64,000 nt of DNA from Cornus controversa (Eukaryota; Streptophyta; Magnoliopsida; Cornales; Cornaceae): NCBI GenBank assembly GCA_026545225.1, contig CM048852.1, positions 10,650,501-10,714,500 of the forward strand. The letters are read 5' to 3'. The number at the start of each line of letters is the position of its first letter. The first letter of the stretch is position 1. The notes beneath the pieces are model-generated. The model had not been told where the DNA came from, made no database searches, and saw nothing but the letters and a program-made list of their open reading frames with translations. The position numbers and the translations under genes are program-made. This document shows positions 37,501-49,500 of the stretch, in pieces.

Positions 37501-40500
37501 AGGGCCTGGTTTGATAAATTTCGAACTACTTTATTACACTTCTCATTCAAGCAGAGCAAGTATGACACTTCCTTGTTTCTTCGAAAATCAGACATAGGTA
37601 TTGTTGTTCTTTTGGTTTATGTTGATATTGTCATTACTGGTTCCGATTCTGTTTTACTTGGTCAGCTCAAGACTCATCTATCTGAGTCCTTTCACATGAA
37701 AGATCTTGGATCTTTCACATATTTTCTCGGTCTTGAGGTGCATCGTAGTCCATCTGGTATTTCCCTCAATTAACATAAGTGTGCTAGTGACCTGGTCGCT
37801 ACAGCTGGCCTACACGAGGCTACATCTGTTGATACTCCCATGGAATTGAATGTCAAGCTTCGCAAAGAGGAGGTGATTTACTTGCTGATCCCAGTTTATA
37901 CCGGAAGTTGGTGGGTAGTCTTGTCTACCTCACTATTACTAGACCGGACATTTCTTTTGCAGTTCAGCAAGTCAGTCAGTTTCTTCAGACCCCTCGTCAT
38001 CTTCATTTGGCTGCTGTCCGTAGAATCATATGCTATGTTCAGGGCACTTATGCCCGTGGCTTATTCTTTCCTGCAGGCAATTCTCCTCGACTTACTGCTT
38101 ATAGCGATGTTGATTGGGCCGGTTGTACTGATACACGTCGCTCCATCACTGGTTGGTGTGTGTTCTTAGGTGATGTATTGATCTCATGGAAGAGTAAGAA
38201 GCAGAGTCTCTAAGTCATCTACAGAATCTGAGTACCGGGGGATGTCTGTTGCTTGTTCTGAAATTATTTGGCTTCGAGGTTTGCTTGCTGAGTTAGATTT
38301 TTCTGAGACTGATCCTACACCTCTACATGCTGATAATACGAGTGCTATTCAGATCACGGCTAATCCTGTCTATTATGAGCGCACAAAGCATATTGAAGTC
38401 GACTGTCACTCTATTCGTGAAGCATTTGAAGCTCGTGTTATCACTCTTCCACATGTTTCCACTGAACTACAAATTGCTGATATCTTCACCAAAGCTCTTA
38501 CTCGCCATCGACATTGTTTCTTAAGTAGCAAATTGATGCTTGTTGATCAACTCGCATCAATTTGAGGGGGGCTGTCAATGGACAGCTCTGCTGTCCATAA
38601 TTAATCTTCTTTCCTTCTATTCTTCTTTCCTTATTTCACCTTTACTTAATTTACGTAGGCTTGTACAATTAACATATTGACAGAATATATAATTTTCATA
38701 TAAAGCTAGACTGCTAGAATCACTCGGCAGTTAGTTTCTTTCCATGTATAGCTCTCTTGTAAAGGTCCTATATAATAAACAGATCACTCAAAGGCTAATG
38801 GATGAGGCAATTCAAACAGATTCTGACTTATTTTGACACTCCAAAATCTGATTAACCCGCTCAGTCTGACCATCTGTCTGAGGGTGATAAGCTGTGCTAA
38901 GATGCAACTCTGTACCCAGAGCCTACTGAAAGTTTTCCCAAAACCCTGATATAAAATTCGAATCCTTATCCGATATAATAGACAATGGTATCCCATGAAG
39001 CTTCATTATCTTTGTGATATAAAGCTTAGCGTACTACTCCGAAGTGTAATCTGAGCGAAGTGGTAGAGAACTGGTAGAAAGTGAGTAGACTTAGTCTATC
39101 AATTATAACCCAGATGGAGTTTTGATTCCGGTGTGATGTAGGAAATCCTGAATAAAATCCATGGAAATACTTTTCATTTCCACTTCGGCACTGGAAGTGT
39201 CTGCAAGGATCTCGGTGGTCTTTGGTGATCAACTTTGACCATTTGGCAAGTACTACACTTAGAGACAAATATGGCTGCATCCCTTTTCATACTTGCCCAC
39301 CAAAACTAACGTTTCATGTCTTGATACATCTTATCCCCTACTGAATGTACCGTGAACGGAGAATCATGAGCTTCTCTCATCACCGCCTTCCTTAAGTCAT
39401 CAATGAGAGGAACGACTAATCGGCCCTTATACCTTAGACCTCCATTCGAACCAACCGTGTAAAACGGCACATCTCTTGAAGCCAACTCTGGAACCTTGTC
39501 CATACACTACTGGTCGGTAAGTTGAGCCTCAATCACTTTGTGAATGATAGTAGGTGTCACTACCACACATGTCACAAAAGCATCTGCCAACTTGTCAATT
39601 GTTCTTAGGGCATTTCATTCTGTCTCAAACAAAGCTAAAAGACTAGCATAAGGTTGGTGACTGAGAGCATCGACCACCACATTGGCTTTCCTCGGATGAT
39701 ACCGGATGAAAAAGTGGTAATCTTTCACAAATTCTAACCATCTACGTTTTCTCATATTTAGCTCCTTCTGTGTGAACACCTACTGTAAACTGTTGTGGTC
39801 ACTCGACAGTCTAAAAGTTTCTCCCAAAAGGCAATGTCTTTAAATTCGCAAGGCAAAAACTACTGCTGCTAGCTCTAGGTCATGAGTCGGATAATTAAGC
39901 TCATGAGGCTTAAGCTTACGTGACGCATAGGATACATGTCTCTCCTCTTGCATTAACACACATCCCAAACCTTGCAACGACGCATCAGTGAAAAAAAGAT
40001 ACTCAATCTCGCTCTGGGGAGTGGCTAATACAGGAGGTGCAGTTGTCAACTTGCTTTTCAGCTCATCAAAAGTTGCCTGACAAGAATCATCCCAAACCTG
40101 ACACGCTGTTTTTAGTCAAATGGGTGAGCGGACCGACAATCTTTGAAAATCCCTAGATGAACCTACGATAGTAACCTGTCAGAAAGCACACTTCTCAAAT
40201 TTTGCATACAGCTGGTGCTCCTTTAGTGTTTGTAACACAATTCGGAGATGTCTGGCATGCTCATCCTCTGACTTGGAGTAAACCAGAATATCATCAATAA
40301 AGACAATGACAAACTGGTCCAAATATGCCCTGAATACCTTGTTCATCAGGTCCATGAAGATCGCTGGAGCATTCGTTAACCCGAAAGGCATAACTCGAAA
40401 TTCATAAGACCCATATTGTGTGAGAAAGGCTATCTTCGGCACATCCTGCTCCCTAACACAGAGTTGATGATAGCTAGATCTTAGGTCTATCTTTGAAAAG

Positions 40501-43500
40501 TAGGTGGCTCCCCTCAACTGGTCAAATAGATCATCAATCCTTGGCAATGGGTACTTGTTGCGGATTATGACCTTGTTCAATTCCCTGTAGTCTATACAAA
40601 GGCGAAGGGACCCATCATTCTTCTTAACAAATATCACTGGGGCTCACCACTGTGAAGTACTGTGAATGAATCCTTGACTGAGAAGTTGCTGGATCTGATC
40701 CTTCAACTCCCGCATTTCCATTGGTGCCATCCTATAGGGAGCCTTAACAATAGGTGCGGTGCCAGGGGCTAAGTCTATGACAAAGTCTATCTCACGGCTC
40801 GGTGGCAATCCTAGAATCTCTTGAAAGACATCCTGAAAATCTCGTACCATTGAAATACTATTTATGGATATTGTGGTTTCCTCCTGAGACTCTACATCTA
40901 TATAAAACAAGTGTGTGCTAGACCCTCCATGTGGTCGTGGCATAGTAATCAAATACATCTCCTGGCCCGGTATAGCAAGAACAATAGCCTTGTCATGTTA
41001 ATTAACTTGACCACTGTACTGGGATAACCAGTCCATCCCAAGTGTCACATCATATGAGTTCATATCCAATACTAACAGACTAGCGAGAAACCTGAGCTTG
41101 CCAATATCTATTGTGACATGCCCACAACTCTCTTGAAAAATTGTACCAACTCCTAGCGGAGTAAAAATGCTAAGAGGATGACTACAAGGCGGAGTCACCA
41201 ATCCAGATAAAGCAACAAATGATCTAGACACAAAAGAGTGTGATGCACTAGTATAAAAAAGAACTTTGCTAAGTCTACCATGTATAGGAAATATACCCTC
41301 AATGGACTGACGAGCCTGCACATCATAAGGCATGACGTACATCCTGCCATAATGCAACTGCTGTGGGGGTTGCTCTTGTCGTGCAGGTGCTGGTAACGCT
41401 AGGTAATTATACGCCTGAACACGTGAAATCTGTGGTGCAGGTAAAGGTAGTGGCTGCCTCTGCTGACCATTCTAACCCTGAATACCTTTAGGACACTTCC
41501 TAGCTGTGTGCTCAAGCTTTCTACACTCATTTGTTGTGTGCCCGAATATCTCCTTTGTTGCTGACCTGACCATGTCCAGACTGGGGTACTCCATTCTGCT
41601 GTCCCAGACTAGAAGTCCCCTCCTTGTGAGCATCTGTGTTTCCCTTATATTCCTTCCAAGGTTGCTGCCCCTGGAATCTGCCCCTATCATTATGTCTCCC
41701 ACCATTTTCATCTCCTTTCTCCACTGCCTGACTAGTGGAGTCTTTGTCACTCCGCTTTTCCACCTTGGATTTCCTGTAGTCCCTCCGAATTTGACAATGC
41801 TCTAAAGCTGCATCCATCGCCTGTGCATAGGTAGTGTAAGCTGGATTTCCTATTATTACTTGCCGAATGGGCCACATCAACCCATTAATGAAGCAATTCA
41901 TCTTTTTCTCCTTAGTGTTCACCTCCTCGGGTGCAAATAAGGATAAACTGGTGAACTCCTGCTCATAGTCCGCAACAGTCCTATCCCCTTGCTATAGGTC
42001 TAAAAACTTCCTCTTCTTAGCTGCCCGCACTACAAAGGGACAGTATTTGTCATCAAAGCAAGCCTGAAACTGAGCATAAGTCAAAGTAATCCTCTCCCCA
42101 ATAGTAATAATCGACTCCACCACTGCAAGGCATCTCCTACCAACTTGAAAGTGGCAAGCATCTGTTTCTGAACCTCAACCTCAGTACACTCTACCATGTG
42201 AAGATGATGCTCAATTTCCTTCCTCCATTGATAGGCTACTTTCATATCCCTTGACTCTGAAAACAGTGGTGGGTGCCCTTTGGTGAAGGAATTTATGACT
42301 TTCTCCCAAGTATTAGGCGGCACTGTTGGTATAGAGGCTGCCTGCTGGGGAGGCTGCTAGTTCTGATGAGTGGTTGCAACTCTAGTTCTGAAGAGTGTTT
42401 TGGTTCGCATTGTTCCTTATACGAGGTGACATTTGAATAAATGAAAAACAAACGATGTCAATACCTCAAAATATGGACTAAACGATAGAATACAACGAGT
42501 CCTAAACTTAGGCTCTAATTATCCGAATACACAACATGGGAATATCTTAATGAACGAATCCCTAGGACACTTGAACCTGGAGTGCTCTCATACCAACTGA
42601 CACATTAGACAATTTTCATCACTTAATGAAAGGCTTCCCATGCCCTAAGCATACTCAACATATGCTAGACCAACCATTGTACCCAAAGACCACCATGCAT
42701 TGAAAACCAAAACAATCAATGCATTAAACAATTTTAATCCTATCATACTAGTTCACAAAATTTAGAAAAAAATCAAGCATACATATAACCTAAGTAATAG
42801 CATGTCAGCAATGATAAATCCCACAAATTATAACATGAAGAACACCAAAACAAAAAACGCAACAACATTTACACGTACATATTAGATTATAAACATGAAT
42901 ATATACAAGCAATAATTATGACAATCTAAACATGCATAAAAAGATTTTATATAATCAAAACGAACATATGATCATCATTGTATGTCCATAACAACATATA
43001 AAGGTATATATAGTAAATCGGACACTCAACCAACCTAATCTCAAGCAAACCTATTGTTATGTTTCTCCAACTAATCTAATTGCTATGGCAGTATATAAAA
43101 CCCTAATTTAGATTATATATACACACATATACATATATATACGTATACAAATCTCACGTTTATACACATAACATCAATACACCCAACCAAAACTAATATA
43201 TCCCTAATGTGTATCAGAGGTGATATGTTTATGGGTCCAAAGGGAAAGAAAAGAAAGAAACTTGCCTTACGATTCGCTGAATAACGTCACGTATCTCATC
43301 GCGTGTTTGTCTCAATTTGTCATTCGCAAATCTGTATATGCAAGACCAAGGATTAGGGTTTGGTGATCTTCTCCCTCTCTTTCTCTCTCTCTAAACGTGC
43401 ATATAAGTTTTGTATAATAGAGTTTTATATAAATTCAAAATGAACTAGGAAACCCACTTAAAATAGATTCATAAAACAGAATTCCTGTCATAATTATGAT

Positions 43501-46500
43501 CAATCGTATTGCAGGTTACGATCAGTCGTATTGCAGGTTACGATCAATTGTACTCTCAAAAACAAAATTATTTATCGTATTCTCAAAAACAGAATTATTT
43601 ATTGGATTCTCAAAAACATAATTATGTTTTGGTAACTTGGATTCTTGTAGAAATATGTTTTGAGAGAGTTTTTAAAAATTTAGGTCCAAAGCATTTGATT
43701 AATCTGGACTTCAAGTAACACCTACTGGACAAGTTTTGATTAATGGACCTATTGATCGATACTCTCAGGAAGATGTTCGATCGATAGAACTATAGCTAGT
43801 GAGTGTATGGATTCCAAATTAAGTAGTGGGATTTTAGGGCTTCTTTGCAAGCTTGACAATGAGAAGGTTTGTGACCACGTCAGCTGCAGCTTCTTGATCT
43901 ATTTGCTGGAAAGGATGGGCTTTGGCGAGATGTGGAGGAAGTGGATTGAGTTTTGCATTTCTTAAGTAAAGTTCTCGGTTCCGGTGAATGGGGCTCCTAC
44001 TAGATTCTTCGGTAGCTTGTGCGGTTTGAGGCAAGGGGATCTTCTCTCCTCCTCTTTAGTCATTATTGTGATGGAGGCATTCAATAGAATTCTGAGGAGG
44101 GTGGCAAAGTTAGTGTCACACCCCTACCTTCTGATACCAAGATCGATATAGAAAGTGGATGTTAGGTTGGCTCAAATTTCCTATTGTGATTAGGTTTTTA
44201 TTATAGAGTTGTATCTTATTAGGTAATTTCTTAGTAGGCAAGTCTTGGTCTCAAGGAAGGAAAGTACTTGTTAGGCAAGTCTTGGGGTCTAAGAAATTGT
44301 AATCCTAGTCCACCAAGGAATAGGGTTTTGGGCTCTATAAATAGTTACCTATATTATAGGTTGAGAGAAGTGAGAAGAATTGAGGCAATACTCTCATTGT
44401 ATTTGAGAGGTTACTCTCATTATTTTGAGAGGGCAACTCTTGCGTAGAGGTAATACTCTCATTGTTATTGAAAGGACACTTAGAGAGAGAATTTTTGTTT
44501 AGAATTTGTGATTCCCTTTTGAGTGAGATTGGGTGTATAAGGGTTAAGAGTTGAGAGTTGAGCGTACTGTTGATACAATTCTTCAACTTGTACTGTTACA
44601 ATCTATATAGTGAAATCGGGCTCTCCATGGACGTAGGCTTGTTTAGCCGAACCACGTATAATTTTTGGTGTGTTCTTGCAAATTTCTTCGTGCTTGCTTA
44701 CTTATCATCACATCGTAGTATTTGGTGGTTCGTGATTGGGAGCTTATTTCTCAACAGTGGAGGTGAATAGTAAAAGTCCCACCCGGTTCGCACTCATGAA
44801 TTGCTGAATTCCAGAACTTGACTTCCTGTGTGTTTGAAATTTCAAAGTGATACTTAGTCTATTGGAAAGATGATGCAAAAATACTCAATTTAAAAAAAAA
44901 ACCACGCTTAATTCCGAGCTAAGACAAAGAAGTTACGCCCGATTGAAGTTTGGACCAATTCCGGAGCTTGCTCATAATTACAAGGGCGATTTCGTCCATA
45001 AAATTCTAATACACCACCTCAATCACTAAATCAACGCGGAATCATAATTACACACATACGTTATTTATGTATGACTTAACTTTAATAATTTATTGTGAGT
45101 CCATTACATGACATCCCTAAATTCTCCAACACTATCTCAACAATTCACCAACTACACATTTCGATGTATCGTAATGTTGGTTACGATGTATTGCACAAGG
45201 TGCGTAACATCCAGCGAAATCTTTTGAAAAATGACCCAAATTCTCACTTATTTTACGATGCATCACCAATGGGATTACGATGCATCGCCAAATCACGATG
45301 CATCGTAATTACTCAACCTGTTAACAAACCCACCAAGTGATTACAATAATCATTCTCCTTCCAATTCATTATTCCAAACATACAATCATTGAACATAATT
45401 ATCAATTTTACAAATCCCAAACATCCGCAAAGTGATAATTTATCACAATTTGATTCCACCTCATACACTTGAAACACAAAAATAACAATTCATGCATAAT
45501 CATACACCTACTTCAAAAACCATCAATTTTACATATATAGAACATTGAAAGTCTCATACACACTTCTTATCCAAAATAGATACAATATTTCTAAACTAGT
45601 CCACATGCCACAAGTCGGCATGGACGTCTATGTACACGTCTCAAAACACAAAACGCTCAAAAATGGAGTTCTACTCTAGGACCAACTCATGGTTGTGCAT
45701 TCTCAACTACCTCCTTGCCATGTCCTGAAAGTGTTAGTGTAGGGGGGATGAGCAATTTCAACGGACTCAAGGTTAACATGTTGTGCAATCCATTCAAGTC
45801 CACATTTCATATTCAATGCATAAACACCAAAACATGCTTTAACGACTACATGTCATGCTTCCTAGTATTTCTAGTCAAAGCTCACATTTTCATTCAAATC
45901 ATGACATAGATATCAAATGTAACTTGACAACTACCACATAACTACCATCATGCATTAAGACACATTCCATCATATTTATTAGGGGTGCACAAAAAATCCG
46001 CGAATTTGCGAATCCGATCCGATCCGGACGAATCCGATCCGATCCGTTAGCCAATAGATTGGTGGCGGATTAAAAAATTAAAATCCTTTAGCCACGGATC
46101 GGATTACGGATTAGAGGGTAAGAAATCTGATCCGATCCGCAATCTGATCCGTGGCAATCCGTGGCTATATATATATATATAATTAATAATTATATGTATA
46201 ATAATATAATATGCTACATACTTACATAGGTAAACCTAAAAACTCAATATATATTATATTTGTTTATTTAACAATTGTGTTCATTTGAGATGTGAATTAA
46301 AAAGTGTTGTGAATTTTTTTTTAGAATTTTTGAAGTAAACAAAAAAAAATTCAAATAGGAGTACAGGCCCAATCCGCCAATCCGATCCGATCTGTTCAAT
46401 CACGGATCGGATTGGCAGATTGCCACGGATCGGATCGGATTGAATTTTCGCAAATCCGTAATCTACGGATCAGATTAGGATTATGCATAATTTGATCCGA

Positions 46501-49500
46501 TCCGTGGTCACCCCTAATATTTATGACAAATGACATAACCAAAATCGGATTTAAAATTCACACAAGTCATGTAATTCATTTAAGTTACATATAAGACTCA
46601 ACACACTCACTCTTTCTCGGATTTCATATTTATGACATATGACATAACCAAAATCGAATTTAAAATTCACACAAGTTATGTAATTCACTTAAGTTACACA
46701 TAAGACTCAACACACTCTTTCTCGGATTTGGTTCACACTCACTCACATCCAAGATATGTACTGAAGTCCCATATCTCAATCTTAGTTATTGTAGGGCTAC
46801 TAACCCACTGGTAACCAACCCTTCTTGTGCAAGTTTGAGGTTTTTCAACCCTCGGGGATATGTTCCCCGATTACTTTTTCATGAGCCACTTTCGAGAGAC
46901 ACCCCACACTCAAACAAAATATTTCACATTTTGCATACACATTCACAAGTTCGATGCATTGCACCCATTGTATGTCCTAGCTCAATCCTAGTATGTCACA
47001 CAAGGATCATAAGAATATATATAGATACTTAACCCCCAAAACTAAGTTTTTATCATTTATCCCCCAAAAAATCCCACATATGCAATTCATTCTCCATTTT
47101 GCACACACATGCAATTCATGTAATATAAAACAAATACTAACCATTTCTAGTCATAAGAAACATATGTATATCCATATAGAGCAAGAGTCATTAGAAGACA
47201 CAACACCCACCCCCGACCTCAATAGTTATAGTTTCATGCTATCCCACACTTTCACCCACACTGAAGTTGTCTACTCGCGACTTTGTTCGGTTCAAAGTGA
47301 AGCCCTTGTTGCGTAAAACACACTTCCCTTCTTCGGCGCCTTCAGAATTAACCCCTAACACCCTCTAACTCAAGAGAGAAGAACACAAAGAGGAGAGAGA
47401 AGAGAGGTTCACGGCTGTTTAGAGAGAGGAAATAAGTTGTAAATATCTGTCTCCTAGATATTTATAAGCCTTAGGGCGCAAAAACGCCCCTAGTTCACTT
47501 AACGTACCTTCCCGAGCTCCGTTTTCGAATCAGAAAGAAGCTATGGACTCAAAATCACTTCTACGTCTCTCCAGATATTCTAATTGGTCTATATCCAAAA
47601 ATAAAATTTTCTGAAAAAATATCCGGATTCCAGGACCCACCCGACCCCTATCCTGGGTCTCGACGACCCAAAATTTCAAAATGATCCGAATGGCTCACAA
47701 GACTCTCTGGACCTCTAAACTAATCCCCATATATGTAAATTACATTTAAAACATATGCAAATTAATTCAAATCCTATTTCGAAAATAAATTAAAAAAAAA
47801 AAATTCGGATCTCTACAGTGAGGCTTCATCAGAGGTTTTAGTGTGGGTCGTGATCAGGTTAGCCAGTTGGAGATTTCCCACCTATTGTTTGCTGAAGATA
47901 CTCTTGTGTTCTGTGAGGCGGACGAGTTACAATTGAGACATTTGCGGTGTGTTGATTTTGTTTCAGGTTGTTTCTGGCCTGAAAATCAATGTGGAGAAGA
48001 GTGTGTTGGTTCCAGTATGGGAGGTTGTTGGGATTTATGATCTTGTCGACATCCTAGGTTGTGGTGTGGGTTCTTATCTCTTTTCTTATTTGGGTTTGCC
48101 TTCGAGGAGAGTTGGGGGGTGGGACCCGGTGGTTGAGAGATTTGAGAGGAGAGTTGCGGGGTGGAAGAAGCAGTATCTTTCTAAGGGTGGGAGGGTCACC
48201 CTCATGAAAAGCACACTTTTGAGCCTTCCTTCTTACTTCCTTTCTCTTGTCCAGATCTCGGTTTCTGTTGTAAGGAGGTTGGAGAGGCTTCAAGCCTTAA
48301 ACGTAACTTTCTATGGGGCAGGATGGGGGAGGAGTCAATGTACCACCTTGTTTATTGGAAGTAGGTTTGTAGGCCGATCCAAGTGGGTGGTTTGGCATTT
48401 GAAATTTGGTGTTCTTCAACCGCGCTCTTTTGGGGAAGTGGTTGCGGAGAGTTGGTGTGGAGAGGCAGAGGCTTTGGAGGAGAGTTATTTCTAGTAGATA
48501 TGGAGAGGAGAGAAGTGGTTGGTGTTCGCTCGAGGTTAGGATTCTTGGAGGGGTAGGGGTTTAGAATTTCATAAGGTAGGGATGGGATGAATTATCCAAA
48601 CATATCAGATTCAAATTTAAGGATGGTTGGGGCATTCGATTTTGGGAGGACATTTGGTGTGGTGATCATTCGCTGGCTCGCTCCTTTCCTAGGTTGTTTC
48701 GGATCACTATGCATAGACATGCTCTTGTGGCCATCTGCTATCATCTTGATAGTGGGAGGACCGTTTGAGATGTTCGCTTCTCAAGGAATTTCCAAGTTTG
48801 GGAGGTGGAGGACATTGTTGGGCTGTTGGAATGTTTGTACTGCTTGGAGGTTGTTGACGGCGTTGTTGACTCCCGCTTTTGGGTGCCTTCTTCTCAGGGG
48901 AGATTCGATGTCCACTCTTTTTATAAAGCTCTTTCGGATCTGTCACACCTCGATTTTCCACACCCGGTTAAGAGTGAAGGAAAAGGGGGTGATTAGGAAA
49001 TAAGATGAACACTCACACTCATGAGCCTCTCAAGTCCGGTCACTTAACTCCTTATGTAATTGATATCTCCAACAGAAAATAATCCTATTGGAAAGTGTTA
49101 TGTTGTGGCCCGAATTTTGTTTCGGCCCAATATATAAGGGCATCTAGGGTTTGGAGTGGGATAACGAGAGAAAACACTGAGAACACAAAAGAAGAGAGAG
49201 AGCGAGAGTTAGGGTTTGGGGTTGAAACTTGTAATCTCTTGATTTTCGCATAGTGAAAACTTTTGCCGGATCTTCGCCGTGGACATAGGCACATCGCCGA
49301 ACCATGTAAATTCTTATGTTCTGTGTGTGATGGTACTTGTTTCGTTTTCTGTCAAGTTTCGTAATTTTGTGTTGGTTCGTGGCTTTTTGTCACAATAGAA
49401 AGAGTGTCTCAAAATACTCGATCTCTAAAAAAGAATCACTTGATTTGGGTTTGAAACAAAGGAGATATGCCCTTTTGAAGTTGGGACATAAATCTGTTAT

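Larger units (their letters stand above)
38844..42420 (-). mobile_element. Ty3/gypsy gag-pol body (minus), intron 8
   Basis: Reading on the minus strand from the primer-binding site near 42585: gag (about 42330-41540), zinc-knuckle remnant (near 41500), protease, RT, RNase H and integrase. The integrase continues at 33830-34276 across the nested copia. It is the same chromovirus-like family as 5240-7365. Gag keeps GDALQWW and [18 protein letters not shown] residues (42081-42323). All main pol motifs are present but frames are broken in at least eight places. Confidence 0.88.
44114..47817 (-). mobile_element. Solo gypsy LTR in LINE, carrying nested insertions
   Basis: Left edge TGTCACACCCCTACC, right edge GGATCTCTACA. 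Minus-strand orientation is shown by alignment to 18373-20974. The flanks GTTAG (44109-44113) and GTGAG (47818-47822) form a 5-bp duplication with one mismatch. The LINE protein reads straight through when the LTR is removed. It contains a copia solo LTR (44160-44756), a hAT MITE (45980-46516) and a 109-bp tandem duplication (46517-46734). Without these it is about 2.4 kb. Confidence 0.88.

Noticed and set aside
48054..48293. Minus-strand Pro/Arg-rich ORF
   Set aside because: It is a shadow of the LINE RT frame on the + strand at 47949-48494.
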